Shown: positions 11,455 to 22,609 of the stretch, piece by piece
Position numbering within the stretch: the first letter of the stretch is position 1
How the letters are laid out: the number at the start of each line of letters is the position of its first letter
Assembly: GCA_022113835.1 (NCBI GenBank)
Contig: JAILWY010000025.1
Span: forward strand, 1,240,001 to 1,304,000
Reading direction: 5' to 3'
Source: Atopsyche davidsoni
Taxonomy: Eukaryota > Arthropoda > Insecta > Trichoptera > Hydrobiosidae
DNA length: 64,000 nucleotides
Notes under the pieces: generated by a model
The model's database searches: none
What the model was told of the DNA's origin: nothing
The model's input: only the letters and a program-made list of their open reading frames with translations
Made by a program: the position numbers and the translations under genes

Positions 11455-11828
11455 TATGTATAGGTTGTTGATGGTTGCGGGATTGATTGTATGGTTGGAA
11501 ATCAGAAGGCTGGCGTAAATTTGCGTATTCGTAGTTGATTCAGTATGACTACTCTGGTTAGAAATGTACGTGTTCACTGGTTTGATGCCGCGAGGTCTCT
11601 GGCTCGGGGCTTTTTTTAAGCCTCTTATATAGGGTCCCGCTGCCTCTGTGGATGGCGTAAACAGGAAGATTCCCACGTATCGGGGGTGTCTCATTGCGAG
11701 GACATCTCGCCTGAATACGATCGCCTTCTGACTGACCGCTAATTACTATGGGTTTATCTCATATTTTAATGGGCCGTCCAATAAAATATCTAATGGATTA
11801 TGGGTCGAATGTCACATTCCAACAGGCC
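11455..11828 (-). repeat. LTR-like sequence B
   Basis: Read on the minus strand it starts TGTTGGAATGTGACATTCG and has a TATA box (tatataagaggc, near 11,622) followed by a shared downstream tract with 'cgccagccttctgatttcca'. The same promoter-proximal arrangement is found in the adjacent sequence A. It is a candidate solo LTR of a Gypsy or BEL/Pao type; the family is not assigned. Confidence 0.5.
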
Positions 11829-12268
11829 GTAAGACACGTGTTCCGGTGTAGGTACTTTCGCCAATGAAATAAGATGTATAGTTGTCTCCGATGTCGTTGA
11901 TGTGATGTTGTGGTTGCAGGATTGATGTATGGTTGGAAATCAGAAGGCTGGCGAAATATTTTACGTATTCGTACTTTATTTATAATAACTACTCGGAAGG
12001 ATAAATATACGTGGTTACTGTCTCGATACCTAGACAAGAGGAGCGTGTGAGGCTCTTTATATAGCGTCCCGACGCTATTCTGAAATAACATAAACAAAAA
12101 GGCGTCGCTGGGATAAATTCCACACAAAATATTAACGGGTGTCACTGACCGCTGATCAATGGAATTTATAGCACATTCCAGAGGATTTTATTACTCAACC
12201 CGTGTATCCAGTGGATTTAATTACTTAAGCCATGTACAGTTTAATGATGTAGGTACTTGTTAGGTAAC
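11829..12268 (-). repeat. LTR-like sequence A
   Basis: On the minus strand it opens TGTTACCTAACAAGTACC, carries tatataaagagcc near 12,060 as a TATA box, an AATAAA near 11,981, and the same 'cgccagccttctgatttcca' tract as sequence B. It abuts B in the same orientation. Related but diverged LTRs next to each other suggest two insertions or a nested event. No coding region lies between them. Confidence 0.5.
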
Positions 12269-12424
12269 AACCCCTACAGTACTAACCCGTTTTTTAAAAA
12301 AAAAAATTACTGTCGGCCCCGGGCAGCGCTATGGTACTACTTCCGGGAGGTACTAACCCCTGCAAAACCATAAATCAAAAGCATATTGGTTCATATGTAG
12401 AATATGATTATTAGAAATTCTCAC

Positions 12425-12640
12425 TTAATTGCAGTGGCTCGTTAGCATAGTTGGATAAATGCACCGGCCATGAAAGCTTGGGGATGTGGGTTCGAATCCC
12501 ACACAAGTCACGATGATATTTTCTGAGAGTTTTCTTTAATCGTTTTCAATGTGTGAAAAAATATGCTTAATTACATAAACATACTAATACCTGCATGGGT
12601 AAATAAAAACGCATTCTGATTGACATTAATCCAATTTAAT
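12425..12640 (+). repeat. tRNA-derived SINE
   Basis: Positions 12,431-12,510 can be folded as a degenerate tRNA. The first six bases, gtggct, pair with agtcac, and a perfect T arm gtggg-ttcgaat-cccac provides a pol III B box; the D and anticodon arms are poor. The body runs to 'gggtaaataaaaacgcattc' and 'tgattgac'. The same tail occurs at 20,235-20,330 and 60,530-60,600, and an inverted head at 60,262-60,340. It is therefore a SINE family and not a functional tRNA gene. Confidence 0.65.
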
Positions 12641-12800
12641 ATAAATAAATCAAAAGAACAACAAAAATGGTTTTCGTGCTGAAGCCAAAACTTCTAGTAT
12701 TTCGACACCATTAGATTAAACACCAACATGTAATGGCGTCAATACGACGGTTTTATTATTTTTATGGGCTAAAACCAAATTTTCACAAAAAAAAAAAAGT
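12640..12800. repeat. Array U flank block, copy 2 (short)
   Basis: It contains aatggttttcgtgctgaa, acaccattagattaaaca and gtaatggcgtcaatacgacg, matching the blocks upstream of the other array genes. The next 100 bases are an AT/TG microsatellite (about 12,797-12,860) that interrupts the block. Confidence 0.65.
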
Positions 12801-13025
12801 ATATATAATTATATCATATATATGTATGTGTGTGTGTGTGTGTGTGTTTTGTATATATTTAAATTGAACAAGCATATATTTTAGATAAAAAATTCCACAC
12901 CCAAAACGACGACATGGGTAGGATTTGTGGTTTCAAATCTCATCTATTACATATAATATAACCATTTATTATTCTCTCCCTTTTAAAAAGCACCTATTGG
13001 AATATATATTTTTTTGTTGGTTCTA

Positions 13026-13710
13026 TGGTTAAATACCAGAAAAATGATAATAAACCAGGTTCTGATAGGCAAGGCGCTCTTTCGGCTTCAAAATCATCCC
13101 GGCCGCTAGATTTTTCGAACTCCCGTCCCGCGTTCACGAGCAAAGCCTTCCCAGCATTTGTGCAGTCACATAAAGGAACTTGCACCCCAGTGAAGATTGA
13201 CTTCGGCTGCAAATGAGGCTCTACGATTCCGTGGCATGGCAGACAAGAGAACTGGGAGAAGACCACTACAGCCTCGACACAGCATGCTAATGGCGCAGCC
13301 AGAAAGGACGTCTCATATAGCCGAAAACCCTTATCTACTATAATAATAGCCATTGTGTGTTTGTATGTATGTTTCGTTTTTCCGTTCTGTATAGAATATC
13401 TTAAAAGATACAACGCTGATTTTTTGCACATAAGTTAAGTAAATTTTTCCGCAGCTATGTGCCGAATTTCAAGACGATAGGATAATATTTTCATTCATAA
13501 ACTTTAAAATATGCTTTAGCGAATTTCAATATGTACGAATTATATGATTCAGTTCTTCGCCGCGAGATGTCGTTAACACATTAAGTAAATTTAAAGTATC
13601 ACACTATGAAAATTGTTTCAGACTAGAATTCTACAGTCATCATTCCTCACGTACTGAGCGACAGCGGCAGAGCAGACGCCGTTTAGGCCTTGTCAACATT
13701 TTTTACATTA
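13026..13710 (-). repeat. Interspersed repeat R1, copy 2, with a cysteine-containing open frame
   Basis: This matches 1-490. The minus-strand frame 13,431-12,994 includes CLPCHGIVEPHLQPK, GVQVPLCDCTNAGKALL and RDDFEAERAPCLSEPG and is open here but stopped in copy 1. I do not recognise a protein family, and the frame may be fortuitous. An internal piece, 13,340-13,560, is an insertion absent from copy 1 and is related in inverted orientation to 20,510-20,765. Confidence 0.5.
13340..13560 (+). mobile_element. Helitron-like nonautonomous fragment (tentative)
   Basis: Starts 'ctactataataatagccatt' and runs through 'aagatacaacgctgattttt' and 'gccgaatttcaagacg'. The inverted counterpart at 20,510-20,765 shares all of these words. 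The opening, ataatagcc followed by gtgtgtttgtatg, resembles the 5' part of insect Helitron/Helentron elements; the assignment is from memory of that pattern only. Confidence 0.35.
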
Positions 13711-13844
13711 TAATAAGATGTATGCATACTCGAATATTTTTTATATACATAATATATATTATATATATATATAATATATTATGTATATAAATATATAAAT
13801 AATTTTCTGAACACTAGGAATTAACTGACATAACTTGTTAGCAA

Positions 13845-14288
13845 CCCGATGGCAAGATGAATTCCTTTAAAATATAACTCAATCTAAATATGATTTGTTA
13901 TTGGTAAAGTAATAAGTGGTCGCCGAGTCGACACTCTTTATTTTGATATTATGTTTAAAATCGTAAATTCTCGCGTATGTCACCGCATTGAGATGCGATC
14001 GGAGAATATTATTATTTTCATAGGTGCAGAAGATAAACATAAAGCCGATCTCATGAGACTCTTGAGAGTCGCCATATTATAATTCATTACTTAACGACCT
14101 ACCTAGGCGAGTAAGCCGATATGTTTATACTAGAATAATAATTAAGAATAATAATTATTTGCGTTATAGATGGAGTCGAGGAATCATTTATAGTATTTCT
14201 GACGATTAAAACTAAAGTTAAATATTGTTGTTAAGTAAATGTATTGCTATTTGAAGCACATGCTGAGCTGTTTAGATGCTCCTAATAA
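13845..14288. repeat. Possible solo LTR (TG...CA) inserted in array spacer
   Basis: The stretch begins tgttagcaaccc and ends ctaataaca, giving a short TGTTA/TAACA inverted terminus. It interrupts the D flank block after 'actaggaattaactgacata'. Base composition is less AT-rich than the spacer. No clear target-site duplication was found, so the boundaries are approximate. Confidence 0.3.
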
Positions 14289-14446
14289 CAACCCTCTCGC
14301 TCCTAGGAACGAAAGGTTTTTACGCGGCCACGGGTGAATTATTCAAAATTAAGATATTTAAACAGACTTAGCCGCAGTTAATAAATGATTTGATATTTTA
14401 AGGAACATGTACAACTCTCGAGATGCATAGTATAAATTTATGCCCT

Positions 14447-16040
14447 TTATTTATAGTAATATTTCACCCTTCGCTGATATTGCAGATGCGTCTTGGTCCA
14501 GATGATTCTGTGGAGCGGAGATCCGCGGGTTATCCGGTAGACGTTTTGATCCAGTTTTAGCACAAATATGGCGATAATTGAGGGAATAATGAAAATAAAC
14601 CCTTTGCTGATATTGCAGCTCCTCCTTCGGCGTGGAATTAATTTTGAGCCATTACAATGGCCATCGTGGAAGGCGGAGAGGCGCGGGAGGTGCGAATTTC
14701 TGGCTGGCACTGTCCGATGCTGGCTGTTCTTCTTAGGGGCTCTATTTTCACCACAAAGTGACCTGCCCTTTTAAGGTGGAAGAGGCTTTTCCCCTTTTTA
14801 TTTTTTGACGCTTGAATGAGGACCAGGGAGGTCTCTTTACGGTCCTTTCCTGCCCTTATTTTGTTTGCGCTTTTGATTGGGAATTCCTTCAGAAGTTCCT
14901 CGATGTCTTGAATGTTTGTGCCTAGAAGGAGACCCCTTATGACGACCTTTATGAGTTTTTCCTCCGGAAGCTGGTAGGTGTAGTATGCGGTTATCTGGTT
15001 GTCTAGGATTCTGCGCGCGGTGCGGTAGTCTGAGGCGGTTTCTGGGAAAAGACGTACATTCCCGTGCTTGGAGATCGCTTTAACGATTTTGGTTTGACCT
15101 ACTTCGAGCTTGACGATGGTGTCCATCGCTGTGGTCGAGTCTGATAGCACGATCGGAGGGATTTTTTGGCGGTAGCCTTTTTTTATGAGTTTTGCGGGGG
15201 TTGGGAGGCTTTTGCCTCCATGGGTTCGGTGTCGATTTGGTCTTCCTCCAGGTCTTCCTCCTGGTCTTACTCTTGGTCGTCAGGGGGAGAGAGGGAGGCA
15301 AACCGGTTTGACGTTTCCAGGGCACTAGGCGGAGAGTGTGAGTCGGGTGCTAAGCGGCGGAGTTGTCTTCGTCATCAGAGGAGGCCGGGGTGGGTTGGTG
15401 GGATGCTTGTTCTGCGATCATTTTCATGAAGGTTTTGAAGAGGTCAACCACTTCGCTAGGTTTGACTCCGATTGCGAGGGCTTTCCTCTCCAGGTGAAAA
15501 AATGTATTGTTTGTTGACATCGGAGTGCTCTCGTTCATCACGTCTACTAGAGCAGGCGGTATTGAGTTGCACCGTTGTGTAGGTAGGAGATTATTTTCGC
15601 ATTTTGCTTTGGCTGCGAGATCATCGTGAGGGCCGGCCATATTGGTGGACGGTAGGTATTATTATTATTATTTTTATTTCATACGATTAATGTTATTGTT
15701 ACCCAAAGGTACGGAGTACTGCGGAGCACTGACTGTATATGTGTACGCTGCACACGACCGGTGGTATTGTTACCCGTCGGAACGGAATACTGCACTACCC
15801 TTCCGCGTTTTTTTTTTTTTCTGTACACTGAGTTACTGATTTATTGCGTATTTTTATATTACTGATCACAAGTTTAGTATTTTGGAGCACTGTTAGGGAT
15901 TAACTGCTCACAAACTTAGAGCCCTGAAAAGGGCTGTAAAGCACTAGCTGTAAGACTGATTTGTTACCCGACGGACAGAGTAGAAAATGCGACTGCATCG
16001 TTAGATCGCCATTCGCACACTATGCAAATTCATCTTAAAT
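14447..16040 (-). pseudogene. Jockey-type LINE 5' half: 5'UTR and broken ORF1 (gag-like)
   Basis: The minus strand reads from a probable 5' end near 16,040 through a GC-richer 5'UTR to an ATG at 15,640. ORF1 is split: 15,640-15,350 (96 aa), a Lys/Pro-rich stretch around 15,325-15,080, and 15,150-14,638 (170 aa). The last contains TSLVLIQASKNKKGKSLFHL and VVKIEPLRR, typical of the PRE_C2HC region upstream of the zinc knuckles in Jockey gag-like proteins. It ends near the knuckles; ORF2 is missing. Frameshifts show it is dead. It may be the same family as the RT fragments at 3.3 and 26.2 kb. Confidence 0.65.
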
Positions 16041-16139
16041 ATTTAATTATAGTCATTGTTACAATAATTAAATATTACAGGTATGTTGAGATGGAGTTGA
16101 ATGAAAAACGCTTGATCATCCTGAGAAATGACTGGCATA

Positions 16140-16300
16140 AAAAACCATATGTACAGTGAAACCTTGACATAACGAACCAATTGGGGGGAGGGGGTGTCCG
16201 TTAAATCCGAAAGTCCGTTATATAAAAATAGGTTTAAAATAAATCCAAAAATTTTTTTTTTGAAAATACACTGTATATATTTAGATATAAATAAAAAATG
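16140..16300 (+). repeat. pogo/Tigger-like terminus
   Basis: The run 'acagtgaaaccttgacataa' followed by 'gtccgttaaatccgaaagtc' resembles the terminal inverted repeats of pogo/Tigger elements (cagtaaaacctcgatataac type). A similar piece lies at 63,068-63,130. No transposase is present. Confidence 0.45.
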
Positions 16301-16548
16301 TAAAGCACAAATAAAATTGTAATTAAATGTTTTGAAATCGACGCGCTTGCTTTCAGTAATCCTATCAAAAAGAAATCAACTTTTGTTTGTACTTTTGAAG
16401 TTTGCTGTTTTTTTTATAATCAGCTTTCGAAAATAGCGATTTTTTTTACATTTAACCGTATTTTTTGTATTTATATATATATATGTATCAATTAATAAAA
16501 ATACTGAAATTTTCAATGCTCCCGATATGCCAACCTGGCAGCTTCGCC

Positions 16549-18060
16549 TTAACAGGGTACCAGCTTCAGCATTTGTAAATTGTTACATAAGTACAAGGAA
16601 CCTTTAGTGTCCACGCCCATAGCCGTTACTCCAGTGTATCCTTTGATAACACGAGCAGTTGTGGACGGAGGATCGATGGCATACAGAGCCACAGAACTAA
16701 GAACATAAATCGTTTTATACTTTGGATCCTGAATCATTACAATGGGTTTATTGTGGTCAATTCCTGAAATCAAAAATAATAAAATCTTTCAGTCATTGAA
16801 ACCCCCAGGCTTGATATTTCATATCAATTGGTTCAAACATTTTGAGACCGCAATGGAACCTATTTTTAAAATCATGATCTTCATTACTTTTAATGAGAAT
16901 TAAATCATGCCATGGAAACATTAGATGAGAGAAACATAATATTAAAACATAATGATAAACATGATTAGCTTAAGAAACAGGATCAGTACTAATATGTGTA
17001 ATATAATCAATGTTTTGAATATTTTTACAAATTAAAATACAGCAGGTTATATCAACGAGAGACAATTGCGTTTGACTCTGCTAATTTTCTTGTTGCAAAC
17101 ACTTGATAATCAATCCCGGACACTTAGCAAGATTAAAGCATTTCTGTATTCATACCATCTATTCTTTCAATTTCTTTTGTTGATGACCGAAAAATGTAGT
17201 ACTCGTTGTTCATAGAGTTGTAGTAGTAGATGTCGTTGTTATCTAAGTCAAATGTGAATTTTTCAATGCCAAATGGACCAGGAACTTGCTTTAATTCATA
17301 ATGGTCCAGATGATAGAGACTCCCGCGAGACGTAGCAAATATCGACTGAGATGAATTTTTTGCTATTGCATCAAAAGGGACTACCTATAAAATATAACAG
17401 AAATATTTATTTAACAGCATCACTTATTTATATATATATCGTATTATATACTTTTATTATATAAACATATTTGCATAAATTGAAGTCCTTACCGATGGTA
17501 TGAACAAATAAATAAATTTAAAGTTATGTGTCTGGAATCCTTTTGCATCCATCATGAGAAGATCATTGTTTGGTAACAACTCCAGGTCACTGATATCTGA
17601 TAAGATATCTACAACAAACAATTTTTTTTATTTACAACACAGGAACGAAAGTCATCAGTTAGATGAAATCTAGTTTATTGTGTGTAAAATAACCCAACAG
17701 CACTTTTATATATATAATATCTCTTATAGTACTTTCTTAAAGTAAAACTTGTAAATCTACGCTCTCTCCAAAAAACGGCAAGGAAGCTGCAAGATTGAGT
17801 GAAACATTAAAATTTAAAAATTGGGTTTATTATTTACCTGTTAACGGCCTATGTGAATTAGAATCCCGGTAGTAAAGTTTATTTATGGAACCAATCCTCC
17901 TTATGTAAAAAATGACATTATTTTTATCAACGACTATCCGGCCACGCACCTCCATGAATCCTAGCAGGGAGGAAGAGTACTTCCGGTCTGGTGAGAACTC
18001 CTGGCAGTCCTGGGTGGCTGCGACCATCAGGCCACACCACAAGAGCCAAGCTGCTTTCAT
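16549..18060 (-). CDS. Array gene 3: ommochrome-binding-protein-like secreted protein, 260 aa
   Basis: Exons are 18,060-17,838, 17,608-17,493, 17,384-17,156 and 16,763-16,549; introns are phase 1, 0 and 1. The start ATG at 18,060 opens MKAAWLLWCGLMVAATQDC, a clear signal peptide with likely cleavage before QDC. Following landmarks are SLLGFMEVRGRIVVD and IFYIRRI (exon 1), LMMDAKGFQ (exon 2), SIFATSRGSLYHL, VPGPFGIEKFTFD and DIYYYNSM (exon 3), and IVMIQDPKYKTIYVL, LYAIDPPSTT, GVDTKGSLYLC and LKLVPC (exon 4). The repeating 'D-x-N/G-x-IYY/LY' strands suggest a small beta-propeller-like fold. Length and pattern resemble insect ommochrome-binding proteins (pigment-binding haemolymph proteins); family assignment is tentative. 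The usual splice acceptor 9 bases upstream is mutated (CGG instead of CAG). Confidence 0.7.
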
Positions 18061-18299
18061 GCTGGTTCCCGAAAAAGGCAGGCACCACTGTTATAGATAT
18101 TTTAAATACAAAATAATATTATAAGCTTAAAAAGTATAGAATATGTGGTTTCTAGAAGAATTATTAAATAAACAATTGACAATCTTCGTTGACAGAATGT
18201 AAAGCAGAATTGAATACTTCTATTCTTATATATACTAAATATTTTGATAAGATGAAAATGAACAGGGTGGTTATTAATTATGAATAAATGAATATACAT

Positions 18300-18690
18300 T
18301 TTTTGTTATTGTTTATGTAGCTTACTGCAGAACGAGTAACAGATCTAAACGTCAGAGCTTTGAAAGGAATGGTTTTATAAAAATGCTATTAGGCAGACTT
18401 TTTCTTCCAATATAAAACTGTGGTGTAGAAGAACCCGGGGACCCACTTCACTATTTTCCCTTAGAAAGTTAGTCCCGGACACCCACTTCTAGCGTCATGC
18501 ATTACTTTTCTAAAATACTCATTATAATACCCTACAGCCCTACAGCAATGCTTACTTTGTTTGAATTATGCATCTTATCGATGTTCTAAAAAACTTATTA
18601 AGATTGTAACATAAAGATATGTGTATATAATCCTACAACCCTTCAGTTTATTAGGAATGTTATAAAAACTCATGATGATAAAAGCCCGAA
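18300..18690. other. Spacer upstream of array gene 3, no gene seen
   Basis: AT-rich sequence with short GC-richer patches ('gaacccggggacccacttca'). I see no sustained frame, RNA fold or recognised repeat before the U block begins near 18,690. Confidence 0.5.
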
Positions 18691-19200
18691 ATCATAAAAA
18701 TATATTTCTTTCTAAAATTTATTCATAGATTTTAATGAACTTATTCATTAATAAAATCTAATAGTTTTTTGTGGATATATGTCACTAATGGGTTAAAAGA
18801 AAATGTATGAAAAATTTCATAAGACCAATAATTTTTTATTCAAGACAAAATTAAAACGCTTCATTATCAAAAAATACATGACTTATACCACTTTCATAAT
18901 TAATTGGAATATTGATCAAAGTAAAACACTTCAAGGGATATTTAATTCACGGGAACTACTTTAATCGTTACCATGTAATGTAAATACATTTTATTGTAAA
19001 TTGGGTCTTATTAATCTGTTCACATAAAAAAAGTGTTTTTTGGTGGTTACTAAATATTTCACATAACTCTAAAGAAATCAAAGATCAAAATAACAACGAA
19101 AATGGTTTTCCTGCCGAAGCCAAAATGTCTAGTATAAAGACACCATTAAACCTAACAACCAAGTAATGGAGTCAATACAACGATAATATTCTTTTCAGGG
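18690..19200. repeat. Array U flank block, copy 3
   Basis: Contains the shared run 'gtcactaatgggt', 'ttaattcacgggaac', 'gtaaattgggtc' and aatggttttcctgccgaa, in the same order as in copies 4, 5 and 6. Confidence 0.7.
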
Positions 19201-19289
19201 GCTGAGACATGGGTGGGATTTGTGTTTTCAAATCTCACCTATTATATGAGTATAAAAAAACTATTTTTTTTCTCTGCTTTTAAGAAGCT

Positions 19290-19620
19290 CCTGTTGGAAT
19301 AATTTTTTTTCGTAATACCAGAAAGTTGATAGCAAACCGAGCTCTGACAGGCAAGGCACTCCTTCGGCTTCAAAATCATCCACCCGTTGCAAGTTTTTTT
19401 GAATTCTATGAATGAATGAATATTTCATTTATGGACAATTATACATATATATATATATATATAAATATTCTTAATGTTTTATCAGTGACCGGAGCGTTGG
19501 CATTATCAAACCAACAGGTCAAAGATAAAATAAATATGTGGAAAAATATATATTTTTTTAAATTGTATTCACCGAGCACTTTATCTGAAATTTATTGAAT
19601 AAATTATTATAAATTATTTT
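19290..19620. repeat. R1 fragment (19,290-19,400) followed by foldback-family repeat (19,425-19,620)
   Basis: The R1 part shares 'gacaggcaaggcactccttc' with positions 1-90. The following part shares 'gtgaccgg', 'gcgttggcattatcaaacca' and 'tgtggaaaaat' with the other foldback copies. The same R1-then-foldback order occurs at 1-720, which supports common ancestry of the two array spacers. Confidence 0.6.
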
Positions 19621-20234
19621 CTCAAGACTAGGAATTAACTGACTTATAACTCAATAGCTTAACTAAAATTAATCTACTAGATTATAGATGTCGCTATTAA
19701 ATGGTTTTGCCCTGATAAAAGTTTTATTAGAGTTTCAGTAAAACATTCCTGACTCATCGCCAGGAACTCCATCTGCGAAATACTCTTCTTGCTTCAACAT
19801 GGTTGAAAAGCTTGTTTTATTTATACTTGTTATAAGCTTTTTATAATTCTACCAAATGAAAAATTCTTTTAACATCAAATAAGGTGCATAAAATGGTTAT
19901 AACGACAATGTACTGTTAGATTGGATGATGAGAAAACAGAAAAAAAAGGTGGGTATTTAATATAATACTAGAAATGTAGCCCGTTAAAGAATGACGGATT
20001 CAATGAACGATGCAATAGTGTTTGAACATATGTTTGGCTGACAAATAGATGAATATTTGATTTCATTTTGTACACATATATTTTGAATAACCGGATATTA
20101 AATTCGAAAGCAAAGCCATTCTAGGAAATATCACACTTCGTGTCACAAACAACGAATCACTTTCACTGCACTGTTCTTTATTAGATGCAGTCTTTATCAT
20201 GTTCAATTGTGCTATTTTTTTTTATTACCAATAT

Positions 20235-20330
20235 GATAATCTTATTAGTAATAATATAATAAACCCGTAATGGGTAATAAATACGCATCTGATTGACGTT
20301 TAATAAAAAAATCGACATTCTTTTTTAATT
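20235..20330 (+). repeat. SINE tail fragment
   Basis: 'agtaataatataataaaccc' then 'gtaatgggtaataaatacgc' and 'atctgattgacgt' are identical to 60,540-60,590 and related to the 3' part of the 12.4 kb SINE. Confidence 0.6.
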
Positions 20331-20509
20331 ACGTTTGCTGTGCTTAGCGGTGTTATTTTTTTAGGAGGCATTTTGAGTTATTAATAATGTGAAAAATAAT
20401 TTCAAATGCAATTTCGATGAAAAAATAAAGATAGTACTTGTGTCAAACTGACATACACTGAAAATTTCTTAGAAGCATCAAAATTTGTTTTTTTGTAAAA
20501 GTTCTAAAT

Positions 20510-20765
20510 TTGAAATTCTCAACAATAAAATCCTATAATTCGTACATATTGAAACTCGCTAAAGCATATTTTATAGTCTTATTAAATTAGTTTTTAAATA
20601 AAAATATTATTCTATCGTCTTGAAATTCGGCACATAGCTGCGAAAAAATTTACTAAACTTACGTGCAAAAAATCAGCGCTGTATCTTTTAAGATATTCTA
20701 TAGAGAAGCAAAAGATGAAACATACATACACACAATGGCTATTATATATATTAGATAAGCAGTTC
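20510..20765 (-). mobile_element. Helitron-like nonautonomous fragment, inverted (tentative)
   Basis: Complement of the 13,340-13,560 sequence: 'cgtcttgaaattcggcacat', 'aaaaaatcagcgctgtatct' and 'caatggctattatatatatt'. It interrupts the D flank block of array gene 4. The family call is tentative. Confidence 0.4.
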
Positions 20766-20831
20766 TAAGGATTTTTATAACGACGACTTTAATATTTAGT
20801 CGGTTGAATTCATAAATTTCACAGGGAACTT

Positions 20832-21074
20832 GTGATAGAATGGTTTTTTCCAGAAACGTTTACTCCCAGAACTAAAAATAATGTATTTAACAGATTTATT
20901 TTAACCCTGATTCAAACCTGGGACCCTTCGATCGGAGTAATCGACCCCACCTCTAAATTGCATGGCAATTGGGTAACATTAAGGTTAATATGTAATTACA
21001 AAAAAAATAATACTTGGCTTGAAGTTGTACACATTCTCTATATAATTAAAACAAAAAGGTTTTTTTTATTTTAA
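20832..21074 (+). other. Short conserved open frame inside the D block, probably not a gene
   Basis: The frame starts IEWFFPETFTPRTKNN and continues FNRFILTLIQTWDPS; it recurs at 32,878 and 38,286 and in broken form near 28,880. The complement contains cccaggtttgaatcagg, a weak pol III B-box-like word, so a tRNA-derived repeat in reverse is more likely than a conserved peptide. Confidence 0.3.
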
Positions 21075-21330
21075 TAAATATTTATTATAATATGTATATA
21101 AATAGTTGACCTTTATAAACAAAAACATAAATATTTAATATTCCCATTCAAGTCTTTTGAATTATAGTTGCTGTCAAAGTTCAACATCAACATTTAAGAA
21201 TGTTTATTTCAATAAAATATACCACTTTCTTTAGATGGCCACATATCATATAATACAGTATTTATATATATAAATTAATATAAATACTGTAATTTTCAAA
21301 GCTCCTGATACACGAACCTGGTGGTTTGCC

Positions 21331-22552
21331 TCAACAGGGTACCAGCTTCAGCATTTGTAAATTGTTGCATAAATACAAGGAACCCTTGGTGTCCACGCCC
21401 ATAGCCGTTACTCCAGTGTATCCTTTGATAATACGGGCAGTCGTGGATGGAGGATCGATGGCATAAAGAACCTTTGTGTTGAGTACATAAATCGTTTTAT
21501 GTATGGGATCCTGAATCATTACAATGGGCTTTTTATGATTAATTCCTGAAATCAAAAATAATAAAATATTTCAGTCATTGAAACCTTCATGCTTGGCTTT
21601 TCATATTTTATCGTCCAAACATTTTGAGACCGCAATGCAACCCATTTTTATAATCATAAAATTTATTTCTTTTAATGAGAATTAAATCATGCCATGGATA
21701 CAAAAGAAGAGAGAAACATATTAACAATACATAATAATAAATCATAATGATAAACATGATAAACCTAATTCAATGAAACTGGATCAGTACTGGTTTTGTA
21801 ATATAATCAAATTTTTCAATATTTTTTAAAATTAAATTGAGGTATATAATTGTCAACTGACTAATAACACCACTCATTGTGTATAGAAGACTGCAAACTA
21901 AAAAACAGCAGGTTATAGCAATCAGAGACAATTGCGTTTGACTCTGCTAATTTTTATGTTGCTAACAGATGTTCAGCCGCGTTCATACTTCAATAAACAA
22001 TATCAGCGAGTTATTTTAAATGGTGTCTCAATGAAATTTAATTATGCCTACGTTCTCATACCAAATCAAAGAATGTATCTATGTTCATTTTATATTAAAA
22101 AAATACTTTAGACATGTTGAATGCAAGTGGCTATGAGTTAATTAGATGCTTTGCATGGCATTGTGAGATAGTATTCAGACCACGGGGGTTGTGCTTTCAG
22201 TTGCTTTCGAGCACGAACATTTGTAAATCCACTCCGGATACATAATTTAAGCAGTTCTGTATTCATACCTTTTATTTTTACAATTTCTTTTGATGATGGC
22301 CGAAAGATGCAGTACTCGTTGTTTATAGAGTTGTAGTAGTAGATATCGTTAGTATTTAAGTCAAATGTGAATTTTTTAATGCCTGGTGGTCCAGGAACTT
22401 GCTTTAATTCACTCTTGTCCACATGATATAGACTCCCGCGTGACGTAGCAAATATCGATCCAGTTGAATTTTTTGCCATTGCATGAAAAGGTAAGTCCTG
22501 CATAATATAACGGAAATATTAATTTAACAGCATCTCTTTTTGATATATCTCG

Positions 22553-22609
<57 letters not shown>

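Larger units (their letters stand above)
19617..21240 (-). repeat. Array D flank block, copy for gene 4, split by insertions
   Basis: The first half (19,617-19,960) and second half (20,765-21,240) match contiguous sequence at 28,420-29,230 and 37,835-38,560. The intervening 800 bases hold a SINE tail (20,235-20,330) and an inverted Helitron-like piece (20,510-20,765). The second half carries a short conserved plus-strand frame beginning IEWFF (see 20,832). Confidence 0.65.

Noticed and set aside
12431..12510. Apparent tRNA gene
   Set aside because: The T arm and acceptor ends pair well, but the D and anticodon arms are poor and the sequence recurs with a common tail elsewhere, so it is a SINE head.
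13025..13431. R1 open frame with CLPCHG and LCDCTN motifs as a novel cysteine-rich gene
   Set aside because: The copy at 1-290 has an in-frame stop and the segment is dispersed with array spacers; no start, signal peptide or splice context supports a gene.
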